The notes under the pieces were generated by a model, which searched no databases, was not told the DNA's origin, and was given only the letters and a program-made list of their open reading frames with translations. 64,000 nucleotides of DNA from Actinoplanes lutulentus (GTDB lineage: Bacteria; Actinomycetota; Actinomycetes; Mycobacteriales; Micromonosporaceae). Positions 16,094 to 23,754 of this stretch are shown piece by piece. The position numbers and the translations under genes were made by a program. Where the stretch lies: assembly GCF_003259845.1 (NCBI RefSeq), contig NZ_QLMJ01000021.1, positions 155,083 through 219,082 of the forward strand. The letters are read 5' to 3'. Positions within the stretch are counted from its first letter, which is position 1. The number at the start of each line of letters is the position of its first letter.

Positions 16094-16785
16094 TCACCCT
16101 CCGCTTTTTTAAGATCAAACGCGGCCAGCCCGCCCGGGATGTCCGCGGCGCGTTGCATGCCGGAGATGCCGCTCCAGAGGAACGTCGTCAGGTAGTCGCA
16201 GAGTGCGTCGCGGCTGATCGGCTGCTGCTGGCGGAGCCACCAGTCACCGACCGACTGGACGTAACCGACCACTCCGTACGCCCACGGCAGGGCGGCGCCG
16301 GAGTCGAGTCCTCGGGCCCGCAGCCGGTCGCCGAAGATCCGGGCGAGGCCGCTGGCCACGGTGTCCATCACGTCGGCGACCACGTCGCGGTGCCGGGCGA
16401 TGTCGGGCTGATGCACGACGAACCGGTACAGGTTCAGGTCGGCCTCGATCTGTGCCAGGTAGACGTCGATGACCGCGGCCACGACGGCCCGTTCCTCCCG
16501 GACGCCGGCCACGGCCGGGACCATCGCCTCCAGGATGATCTGGCCGGCCGACTGCCCGACCGCGAGCCAGAGCTCGGACTTGTCGGCGAAGTACCGGTAG
16601 AGGACCGGCTTGCTCACGCCGGCGTGCGCGGCGATCGCCTCCATGCCGATGTCCGGGCCGTGCAGGCGGATCGCCTCGATGGCCGCGGCAGTCAACTCCG
16701 CACGTCGTTGCTCGCGGTGGTTGTCCCAGCGGCCTTTACGGCCGTCATTTTTGCCGGGATTGACGGGAGGAGTGACCGGGCTCAT
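16090..16785 (-). CDS. TetR-family transcriptional regulator
   Basis: A 231-residue TetR protein. The helix-turn-helix is IRLHGPDIGMEAIAAHAGVSKPVLYRYFADKSELW at about residues 38-72, followed by an all-helical ligand domain. The ATG at 16785 is chosen because the open frame further upstream has no TetR similarity and runs antisense through the AurF gene. It heads a five-gene operon with 4-bp overlaps and is divergent from the AurF gene. GTTAC/GTAAC repeats lie between them. It probably represses both directions until a lipid-like effector binds. Confidence 0.9.
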   Translation of the reverse strand: MSPVTPPVNPGKNDGRKGRWDNHREQRRAELTAAAIEAIRLHGPDIGMEAIAAHAGVSKPVLYRYFADKSELWLAVGQSAGQIILEAMVPAVAGVREERAVVAAVIDVYLAQIEADLNLYRFVVHQPDIARHRDVVADVMDTVASGLARIFGDRLRARGLDSGAALPWAYGVVGYVQSVGDWWLRQQQPISRDALCDYLTTFLWSGISGMQRAADIPGGLAAFDLKKAEGE

Positions 16786-16795
16786 AGTACAAGAA

Positions 16796-16816
16796 GTAAC
16801 TGTTACCGCCGGTAAC
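16796..16816. promoter_or_regulatory. TetR operator with three GTAAC half-sites
   Basis: GTAAC-T-GTTAC (16796-16806) overlaps GTTACC-GCC-GGTAAC (16802-16816), two interleaved inverted repeats 10 bp upstream of the TetR start codon and 30 bp from the divergent AurF gene. Confidence 0.72.
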
Positions 16817-16845
16817 GTCAAGGCCGTCCGACGGAAGGCAAGAAA

Positions 16846-17733
16846 ATGACGACCGATCGCGACCGCACCGCCACTCGGCTTCTCCGCTCGTCCGCCGAGC
16901 ATTCGTACGATCCGGAGATCGAGATTGACTGGGAGGCGCCGTTCGTCGAGGGCAAGTACTTCGTGCCGCCGCACCGGTCCAGCCTGTACGGCACCGCCCT
17001 CTGGGATCGGCTCACCGAACAGCAGCGCATCGAGCTCACCAAGCACGAGGTGGCGAGCATCGCCGGCCTCGGCGTCTGGTTCGAGACGATCCTGATGCAG
17101 CTGCTCATCCGGGACTACTTCAAGCAGGACCCGACCGCACCCCACGCGCAGTACGCGCTCACCGAGGTCGGCGACGAGTGCCGCCACTCGGTGATGTTCG
17201 GCCGGATGATCGGCCGCCTCGGCGCCCCGGTCTACCAGCCGGACGGCGTCAACCAGTGGCTCGGCCGCTGGATCGCGCACACCGGCACCGGTCCGCGGAT
17301 GTTCGCCGCCATCCTGATCGCCGAGGAGATCCTGGACACCCTGCAGCGGGAGGCGATGGCCGACGAGACCGTGCAGCCCCTGGTCCGGATGGTGTCGCGG
17401 ATCCACGTCGTCGAGGAGGCCCGGCACGTCCGGTTCGCCCGCGAGGAACTGGCCCGGCAGATCAAGCTGGCCGGCAAGGGGCGGCTCGCCTTCGACAAGC
17501 TGGTGATCGCCCGGGCCGCCTATCTGACCGGCACCCGGCTGATCGACCCTCGGGTCTACAAGTCCGTCGGCATCTCGCCCGAGGAGGGGATGCGGGCGGC
17601 CCGGGCCAACCCGTACTTCCGGGAGACCATGCGGTGGGCCGGCGAGCGCGTTGTCGCGTACCTCAGTGATCTTGATCTGATCGGTGGTCCGGGCCTGGCG
17701 CTGTGGCGCAAGTCGGGGTTGATCTCCCGCTGA
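16846..17733 (+). CDS. AurF-type diiron oxygenase
   Basis: A 295-residue protein of the p-aminobenzoate N-oxygenase AurF family. Iron-ligand-bearing helices are visible as TEVGDECRHSVMFGRM and RIHVVEEARHVRFAREEL, with further Glu in IAEEILDTLQREAM. Family members use a non-haem diiron centre to oxidise amines or C-H bonds. The ATG has a GGAAGG ribosome site. It is divergent from the TetR-monooxygenase operon and shares its operator, so it probably belongs to the same oxidative pathway. The reaction cannot be assigned; many relatives are of unknown activity. Confidence 0.88.
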   Translation: MTTDRDRTATRLLRSSAEHSYDPEIEIDWEAPFVEGKYFVPPHRSSLYGTALWDRLTEQQRIELTKHEVASIAGLGVWFETILMQLLIRDYFKQDPTAPHAQYALTEVGDECRHSVMFGRMIGRLGAPVYQPDGVNQWLGRWIAHTGTGPRMFAAILIAEEILDTLQREAMADETVQPLVRMVSRIHVVEEARHVRFAREELARQIKLAGKGRLAFDKLVIARAAYLTGTRLIDPRVYKSVGISPEEGMRAARANPYFRETMRWAGERVVAYLSDLDLIGGPGLALWRKSGLISR

Positions 17734-17778
17734 AAGCGGGATCGCGCCATCTCCCATCGAAGGGCTAGGGTATGGCGC

Positions 17779-18063
17779 ATGGGAATCGCGGATCAGGCGG
17801 TGGTGCGTTCCGGCCGGCGGCTCGACACGAGCCGATGGTGGGAGATCGCCTATCACGCGCCGACCGCGCTGTTCTGGATCGTGCTGACCGGTCTCTACGC
17901 GGTGGTCCCGGCGATCGTGGCCGGCGTGCTGTTCCTGGGCGTGGCGGCGGTCTGTTTCGTGGTCGTGGCGGCCGCCGAGGACTACCCCCGCCGGCAGCGC
18001 GGCCTCGCCGTCGCCTGCGGGATCCTGCTGGCCGCCTCCCTGGCGATCGGCCTCGCGCTGTGA
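17779..18063 (+). CDS. Small two-to-three-TM membrane protein, unknown
   Basis: A 94-residue protein with hydrophobic segments at about 29-66 and 76-94 separated by the charged loop EDYPRRQRG. TAGGGT stands 7 nt before the ATG, so the transcript is probably leaderless, which supports this start. No family recognised. Confidence 0.65.
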   Translation: MGIADQAVVRSGRRLDTSRWWEIAYHAPTALFWIVLTGLYAVVPAIVAGVLFLGVAAVCFVVVAAAEDYPRRQRGLAVACGILLAASLAIGLAL

Positions 18064-18241
18064 TCGAAGTCGCCCGGGTGCGAGACGGTTTCGGGTCGGT
18101 TGCGGGTGGACGGACGCCGACCGGCTGATCAAGACGTCGGCCTGGCGGACCCGAACCGGACGCTCGGCCGGTGGGCGGCCACTTCTTCCCATGCGAGATT
18201 GTCGCGACGGTTTCGCAGGGAGCACGCGGGGAGAAGGTTCG

Positions 18242-18451
18242 ATGGACGAGGCTCTGGTCGCCTACAACGCCGGCCGGGTGGACGGGGCCGCGGGTTACCG
18301 GGACCCGCAGATCGCCGAGGACCCCGAGCTGGGCGCCGATTACCGGGTCGGGCTGCTCGACGGCCGGATCGCGGCGTTCCACCTGATCGCCGAGATCCGC
18401 AAGGTCTTGGGCGTCGAGGGCTCGATGTACGAGGGCCCCGACGAACCCTGA
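18242..18451 (+). CDS. Small hypothetical protein
   Basis: A 69-residue soluble protein (MDEALVAYNAGRVDGAAGYRD...) with a GGGAGAAGG ribosome site 7 nt before the ATG. The ADYRVGLLDGRIAAFHLIAEIRKVLG segment looks helical and conserved in style. No domain recognised. The 178 bp upstream carry no other gene that I can support. Confidence 0.55.
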   Translation: MDEALVAYNAGRVDGAAGYRDPQIAEDPELGADYRVGLLDGRIAAFHLIAEIRKVLGVEGSMYEGPDEP

Positions 18452-18625
18452 ACCGGACACATGATCAAATCCTCACAACGGCGATCACCTGCGAAGTGAC
18501 CCGCCGTTATCATCACGGAAACATGAGATGGCCGGTCCCGAAATCAGGTCTTAGGACTCTTGCGGCGGGGTGGTTCACGACCTGGTCGTGAGCGCCCGCC
18601 GACGGCGGCACAGGATGGGGACCGG

Positions 18626-19726
18626 ATGACAGAGGGCGCACTGGCCGGTTTCACCGTGGCGGTGACCGCGGAAAGACGCCGGAGCGAGATGGCGGCGTTG
18701 CTGGAGCGGCGAGGCGCCCGCGTGATCACGGCTCCCGCGATCACCATCATCCCGCTGGTCGACGACGACGCTCTGAAAGCGGCGACCCTGGCCTGCATCG
18801 GTTTGGAACCGCACCTGGTCGTGGCGACCACCGGATTCGGGTTCCGCGGCTGGCTGGAAGCGGCCGAGGGCTGGGACCTGGCCGACGCGCTGCGTGTCTC
18901 GCTGGGTAACGCGAAAATCATCGCCCGGGGACCGAAACCGTGCGGCGCGATCCGCGCGGCCGGGCTCACCGAGGACTGGGCGGCCAAGACCGAGGCGTCC
19001 GAAGAGGTCCTCGAACGGCTGCTCGCCGACGGCGTCTCCGGCAAGCGGATCGTGGTGCAGGAGCACGGTGAGCCACAGACCGAGTTCGTGAACGCGCTGC
19101 GCCTCGCCGGCGCGGCCGTCGTCGAGGTGCCGGTCTACCGCTGGGCGATGCCGCCCGACATCGCGCCGGTGCGGCGGCTCGCCGACCAGGTCGCGGCCGG
19201 GCTGATCGACGCGGTCACGTTCACCAGCGCGCCCGCGGTCAAGGCGTTCATGCAGGTCGCCGAGGACTCCGGCGCCGACGTGACCGCCGCCTTCCAGTGC
19301 TCCACGCTCGCCGCGTGCGTCGGACCGGTGACGGCGGCGCCGCTGGTCGAGCGCGGCATCCCGGTGGTCACCCCGGAGCGGTACCGGCTGGGCGCGCTGA
19401 TCAAGACGGTCACCGACGAGCTGCCCCGGCGGGCGGTACGGTTGCGCGTGGCGGGTTCCACCCTGGAGGTACGCGGACACGCCGTCCTCATCGACGAGGC
19501 GTTCCACGCGCTCGCGCCGGCCGCGATGGCGATCCTCGCGTCGCTGGCCCGCCGCCCGGGCGTGGTGGTGTCGAAGGAGCAGCTCGCCGAAGCGCTGCCC
19601 CGGGGCAACGACGGGCACGCCGTGGACGTGGCAGTGGCCCGTCTCCGGGCGGCGCTCGGGTCCGGAAAACACATCGAGACGGTCATCAAACGCGGCTACC
19701 GGCTGCGGGTCGACGAAGCCGCGTAA
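18626..19726 (+). CDS. Uroporphyrinogen-III synthase domain fused to an OmpR-type winged helix
   Basis: A 366-residue protein. Residues 1-260 match the HemD fold (GFTVAVTAERRRSEMAALLERRGARV, VVQEHGEPQTEFVNALRLAGAAVVEVPVYRW, DAVTFTSAPAVKAFM). Residues about 270-366 are a winged helix of the OmpR/PhoB C-terminal type (SLARRPGVVVSKEQLAEALP, AVDVAVARLRAALGSGKHIETVIKRGYRL). There is no receiver domain. HemD cyclises hydroxymethylbilane to uroporphyrinogen III, the precursor of the sirohaem needed by NirB. It heads the nitrite assimilation cluster, so it is either a bifunctional enzyme and regulator or a regulator that senses tetrapyrrole. The ATG follows GGGGACCGG. Confidence 0.88.
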   Translation: MTEGALAGFTVAVTAERRRSEMAALLERRGARVITAPAITIIPLVDDDALKAATLACIGLEPHLVVATTGFGFRGWLEAAEGWDLADALRVSLGNAKIIARGPKPCGAIRAAGLTEDWAAKTEASEEVLERLLADGVSGKRIVVQEHGEPQTEFVNALRLAGAAVVEVPVYRWAMPPDIAPVRRLADQVAAGLIDAVTFTSAPAVKAFMQVAEDSGADVTAAFQCSTLAACVGPVTAAPLVERGIPVVTPERYRLGALIKTVTDELPRRAVRLRVAGSTLEVRGHAVLIDEAFHALAPAAMAILASLARRPGVVVSKEQLAEALPRGNDGHAVDVAVARLRAALGSGKHIETVIKRGYRLRVDEAA

Positions 19727-19803
19727 CACCCAGCACCACCCCGCGTGCCTGATGCCTTGCCGGGCCGCTCCACCGCGCCCTTAACCGAGCACGAGGAGAT
19801 CCC

Positions 19804-20460
19804 GTGACCACTCTCATCGCTGTCGCGCACGGCACCCGCTCGCCCGCGGGCCGCCGGCAGATCCAGGAACTGGCCTCCGCGGTCGCCCACCGCCGGCCCG
19901 GCCTCGACGTCCGGCTCTGCTACGTCGACGTGCAGGAACCCAAGGTCGCCGACGTCGTCCCGGCCGTGGACGACGCGGTCGTCGTGCCGCTGCTGCTGGC
20001 CTGCGGTTACCACGTCCGGGTCGACATCGCCGAGGCGGTCACCGAGAAGCAATTCCCGGTGGCCGCGCCGCTCGGACCGGATCCGATGCTGCTGGACAGC
20101 ATGATCCGCAACCTCCCGGACGCCGACGCCGTGGTGCTCGCCGCGGCCGGCTCCTCGGACCCGCTGTGGCGCGCCGACGTCGAGGGTGTCGCGGCCCAGC
20201 TACCCGGCAGCGCCCGGATCGGCTACACCTCCGGCGCGGGACCGCAGGTCAAGGACGTCGTCGCCGGGCTGCGGGCCGACGGCGCCCAGCGGATCGCGAT
20301 CGCCGCCTACCTGCTGGCCGAGGGTGTTTTCTACCGTTCATTGCACAGCGCGGGCGCCGATGCGGTGACGCCGCCGCTCTGTCACGACCCGGCGATCGCC
20401 GACCTCGTATTGCGGCGCTTCGATGCCGCGCGCCTCACATCGGCCGGTCGGGCGTTGTAG
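19804..20460 (+). CDS. Sirohydrochlorin chelatase (CbiX/SirB family)
   Basis: A 218-residue chelatase with the N-terminal TTLIAVAHGTRSPAGRRQIQELA, whose His is the expected metal-binding residue. The second half AVVLAAAGSSDPLWRADVE repeats the fold, and FYRSLHSAGADAVTPPLCHDPAIADLVLRRF ends it. In sirohaem synthesis it inserts Fe2+ into sirohydrochlorin. Its place between HemD and NirB strongly suggests the iron branch and not cobalt. The strong ribosome site GAGGAGATCCC precedes GTG (19804). Confidence 0.9.
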   Translation: MTTLIAVAHGTRSPAGRRQIQELASAVAHRRPGLDVRLCYVDVQEPKVADVVPAVDDAVVVPLLLACGYHVRVDIAEAVTEKQFPVAAPLGPDPMLLDSMIRNLPDADAVVLAAAGSSDPLWRADVEGVAAQLPGSARIGYTSGAGPQVKDVVAGLRADGAQRIAIAAYLLAEGVFYRSLHSAGADAVTPPLCHDPAIADLVLRRFDAARLTSAGRAL

Positions 20461-20483
20461 GGATTTCCTGACAACAGCGTCAC

Positions 20484-20554
20484 GGTTATGCGTCTGCCGG
20501 GTTAACGGGCCGCCGAGAGGCTTCCTCTTGTGACGGCGACCCAGACGCATAACC
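20484..20554. promoter_or_regulatory. Large inverted repeat upstream of the nir genes
   Basis: GGTTATGCGTCTG (20484-20496) and its perfect inverse (20542-20554) flank a 45-bp middle containing a short GAGAGGCTTCCTC hairpin. It lies 24 bp after the chelatase stop and about 80 bp before the next ATG. It may be a terminator, an attenuator or a regulator site. Confidence 0.55.
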
Positions 20555-20635
20555 CGTTCTCCTCCTTCAGGGAATGCGCGATCGCGCTGAGCAGAGCCGA
20601 GCGTCGCGAGGCTCAACTTGAGGGGAGTTCCTGAC

Positions 20636-20983
20636 ATGCACTCCACACCCCGCTTCCTGCAGGGCGTCTTCGCTTTCGAGGGCAAGGGCCTGGACCGGCC
20701 GTCCCTGCTGGACGCCGCGCTGAGCTGGACCGTTCCGGCCGGCTCGAACGGGCAGGCCGTCTACTTCCGTGGCGGCAACGCGGCCGCCGAGCTGATCTGC
20801 GTCGTCCTGGTACGCGACGGCGAGCCGATGCGCTACTTCCCGGTCGGCGCCAAGGGCGATGTCCACGTGCCACTGCGGGTTCTGGAGGACCTGCCCGGCG
20901 GCACCACCGTCGAGCTCTGGCTCGCCGCCCCGGCCGGCGTCTCCGGAACCGCGATCGTCGACCTCGGACTGGTGGAGATCTGA
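20636..20983 (+). CDS. Small conserved-looking protein encoded directly before nirB
   Basis: A 115-residue protein with alternating hydrophobic strands (AVYFRGGNAAAELICVVLVRDGEPMRYFPV, TTVELWLAAPAGVSGTAIVDLGLVEI), likely a beta-sandwich. It has a GAGGGGAG ribosome site and its stop overlaps the nirB ATG by one base (TGATG), so its translation is tied to nirB. No family recognised. The position suggests an accessory or assembly role in nitrite reduction. Confidence 0.75.
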   Translation: MHSTPRFLQGVFAFEGKGLDRPSLLDAALSWTVPAGSNGQAVYFRGGNAAAELICVVLVRDGEPMRYFPVGAKGDVHVPLRVLEDLPGGTTVELWLAAPAGVSGTAIVDLGLVEI

Positions 20984-23445
20984 TGACCGAACGCCTGGTA
21001 GTGATCGGCAACGGGATGGCCGGCGCCCGTACCGTCGAGGAGATCCTCGCCCGCGACGGCGACTTCACCGTGACGATGTTCGGCGACGAGCCGTACGGCA
21101 ACTACAACCGGATCATGCTCTCCAACCTGCTGGCCGGGGTGGAGACCGAGGATGGCATCTTCCTCAACGACCTGGCCTGGTACGCCGACAACGGCATCAC
21201 CCTGCACGCCGGCACCAAGATCGAACGGATCGACCGGTTCGCCAAGGTGGTCTACGCGACCGACGGCACGGCCACCCCGTACGACAAGCTGATCATCGCG
21301 ACCGGCAGCAGCGCCTGGGTCCCGCCGATCAAGGGCATCAACAACCCGCACCGCGGTTACCACCAGGGCGTTTTCGCCTTCCGTACGCTCGACGACACCC
21401 GCGGCATGATCCGTTATGCCCGGGACCACGAGCGGGCCGTGGTGATCGGTGGTGGCCTGCTCGGTCTGGAGGCGGCCCGCGGCCTGCAGAACCACGTCAG
21501 CCACGTGACGCTGCTGCACGCCATGGGCCACCTGATGAACACCCAGCTGGACGAGAAGGCCGGCGCGATGCTGCGCGACAGCGTCGAGAACAAGCTCGGC
21601 ATCGACGTCATCGTCAACGCGATGACCAGCGAGATCCTCGGCAAGGACCGGGTCACCGGGGTGAAGCTCGGCGACGGCACGGTCATCGACTGCGACGTCG
21701 TGGTGGTCGCCGCCGGCATCCGGCCGAACACCCAGGTGGCGGCGAACAGCGACCTCACCGTCGAGCGCGGCATCGTGGTCGACGACCACATGCGCGCCGA
21801 GGGCGAGGAGGACATCTACGTCGTCGGCGAGTGCGCCCAGCACCGCGGGTCGCTGTACGGCCTGGTCGCCCCGCTGTGGGACCAGGCGAAAGTCCTCGCC
21901 GACCACATCACCGGCCGCGACCTCACCGCCGCCTATCACGGGTCGAAGCTGTCCACGAAGCTCAAGGTCGCCGGCATCGACGTCGCCTCGATGGGTCTCA
22001 AGGAACCGGAGACCGACGACGACGAGGTGATCGTCTACAACGAACCCCGCAAGGGCGTCTACAAGCAGATCATCATCCGCGACGGGATCCTGGTCGGCGC
22101 GACGCTGGTCGGCGACAACCGCAAGGCGGCCGGCCTGATCCAGGCGTTCGACCGGGGTACGCCGCTGCCGGACGAGCGCGCCGAACTGCTCTTCGACATC
22201 GGCGGACCGGCCGGGGAGATCACGCCGGAGGAGATGCCGGACGACGCCCAGGTCTGCAACTGCAACGGCGTCAGCAAGGGCGCGATCTGCGGTGTGGTCA
22301 GCGACGGCTGCAAGACCGTCGGCGGTGTCATGGAGAAGACCCGGGCCGGCAAGGGCTGCGGCACCTGCAAGCCGCTGGTCCAGCGGATCGTCGAGTGGGC
22401 GGCCGGTGGCGAGGTCGAGGAGGACCCGGCGGCGTCGTGGTACGTCCCGGGCGTACCGATGCCGAAGCCGGAGCTGATGGCCGCGATCCGGAAGTACGAG
22501 CTCAAGAGCGTCTCGTCGGTCTTCATGAAGCTGGTACCCGGCGGCGAGCACGACGCCAAGAGCAAGATGGGCCTCGCCTCCCTGCTCAAGATGATGTGGG
22601 CCGACGAGTACGTCGACGAGCGCGACGCCCGCTTCATCAACGACCGGGTGCACGGCAACATCCAGCGTGACGGCACGTTCTCGGTGGTGCCGCAGATGAA
22701 GGGCGGCGTCACCACCCCGGCCCAGCTGCGACGGATCGCCGAGGTGGCCGAGAAGCACCAGGTCCCGATGGTCAAGCTCACCGGCGGCCAGCGCATCGAC
22801 CTGCTCGGCATCCCGAAGGAGAAGCTGCCGGAGATCTGGGCCGACCTGGACATGCCCTCCGGGTACGCGTACGCGAAGAGCTTCCGCACGGTGAAGACCT
22901 GTGTCGGCTCGGACTTCTGCCGGTTCGGTGTCGGTGACTCGACCGCCCTCGGCATCGCCCTGGAGGAGCGCTATCAGGGCCTCGAAGGCCCCGGCAAGAT
23001 GAAACTGGCGGTGACGGGCTGCCCGCGGAACTGCGCTGAGGCGTACGTAAAAGATCTTGGTGTTGTCGCGATCGACGGTGGCAAGTGGGAGATCTACGTG
23101 GGCGGCGCCGCAGGCGCGCACATCCGCAAGGGTGACCTGCTCACCACGGTCGAGACGGCCGAAGAGGTGATCCGGCTGACCGGGCGGTTCCTGCAGTACT
23201 ACCGGGAGAACGCGAACTGGCTGGAACGGACGTACACGTTCGTTCCGCGGATCGGCGTCGACCGGATCCGGGAGATCGTGGTCGACGACGCGGACGGTAT
23301 CGCTGCTGCTCTCGACGCCGCTGTCGAAGAGGCCGTGCAGGCCTACAAGGACCCCTGGAAGGAGCGGGCCGAGCCGGCCACGCCCGGCCAGTTCCGCACC
23401 TCGCTTCCGCTGATCGTCCTCCCTCAGGTTCCGGTGCGCTCATGA
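20983..23445 (+). CDS. nirB: Assimilatory nitrite reductase large subunit NirB
   Basis: An 820-residue NAD(P)H nitrite reductase. In order: FAD site VVIGNGMAGARTVEEI (about 5-20), NAD site AVVIGGGLLGLEAARGL (about 148-164), a BFD-like [2Fe-2S] domain with CNCNG and GKGCGTCKP (about 423-470), then the sirohaem/4Fe-4S domain with TCVGSDFCRFG (about 639-649) and TGCPRNCAEAYVKDLG (about 678-693), giving the four cluster cysteines. It reduces nitrite to ammonium with six electrons in the cytoplasm. It overlaps nirD by 4 bp. Sirohaem is supplied by the two upstream genes. Confidence 0.96.
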   Translation: MTERLVVIGNGMAGARTVEEILARDGDFTVTMFGDEPYGNYNRIMLSNLLAGVETEDGIFLNDLAWYADNGITLHAGTKIERIDRFAKVVYATDGTATPYDKLIIATGSSAWVPPIKGINNPHRGYHQGVFAFRTLDDTRGMIRYARDHERAVVIGGGLLGLEAARGLQNHVSHVTLLHAMGHLMNTQLDEKAGAMLRDSVENKLGIDVIVNAMTSEILGKDRVTGVKLGDGTVIDCDVVVVAAGIRPNTQVAANSDLTVERGIVVDDHMRAEGEEDIYVVGECAQHRGSLYGLVAPLWDQAKVLADHITGRDLTAAYHGSKLSTKLKVAGIDVASMGLKEPETDDDEVIVYNEPRKGVYKQIIIRDGILVGATLVGDNRKAAGLIQAFDRGTPLPDERAELLFDIGGPAGEITPEEMPDDAQVCNCNGVSKGAICGVVSDGCKTVGGVMEKTRAGKGCGTCKPLVQRIVEWAAGGEVEEDPAASWYVPGVPMPKPELMAAIRKYELKSVSSVFMKLVPGGEHDAKSKMGLASLLKMMWADEYVDERDARFINDRVHGNIQRDGTFSVVPQMKGGVTTPAQLRRIAEVAEKHQVPMVKLTGGQRIDLLGIPKEKLPEIWADLDMPSGYAYAKSFRTVKTCVGSDFCRFGVGDSTALGIALEERYQGLEGPGKMKLAVTGCPRNCAEAYVKDLGVVAIDGGKWEIYVGGAAGAHIRKGDLLTTVETAEEVIRLTGRFLQYYRENANWLERTYTFVPRIGVDRIREIVVDDADGIAAALDAAVEEAVQAYKDPWKERAEPATPGQFRTSLPLIVLPQVPVRS

Positions 23446-23753
23446 CCGTCTCCGTCTTCAAGATCCTCGGCCCGGTCAGCGACATCCCGCTCGGCGAAGG
23501 ACGGTCCTACACCGTCGACGGGCACATGATCGCCGTCTTCCGGCTGCGCGACGGCTCCCTGCGCGCGGTCGACGCGGTCTGCCCGCACAAGGGTGGCCCG
23601 CTCGCCGACGGGCAGATCGACAACAAGGTCGTCGTCTGCCCCTTGCACCTCAACGCGTGGAACCTCGCCACCGGGTGTTCCCAGTCCGGCCAGCCCCCGT
23701 TAGCTGTCTACCCGGTGCGGGTCGACGGCGACCAGATCGTACTGGGAGATTGA
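23442..23753 (+). CDS. nirD: Nitrite reductase small subunit NirD (Rieske)
   Basis: A 103-residue Rieske-type protein with CPHKGGPL and CPLHLNAW providing the Cys-His pairs for a [2Fe-2S] cluster. It partners NirB. ATGA overlap with nirB and a 1-bp gap to the transporter gene show one operon. Confidence 0.94.
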   Translation: MTVSVFKILGPVSDIPLGEGRSYTVDGHMIAVFRLRDGSLRAVDAVCPHKGGPLADGQIDNKVVVCPLHLNAWNLATGCSQSGQPPLAVYPVRVDGDQIVLGD

Positions 23754-23754
23754 C

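Noticed and set aside
16786..18225. Upstream extension of the TetR frame to about 711 residues
   Set aside because: The extension runs antisense through the AurF gene, and TetR similarity starts only after the ATG at 16785.
18500..18540. TTATC-ATCACG-GAAAC before the HemD-like gene as a GlnR box
   Set aside because: Only one half fits the GlnR consensus and the second half-site pair is missing. It is too weak to annotate.
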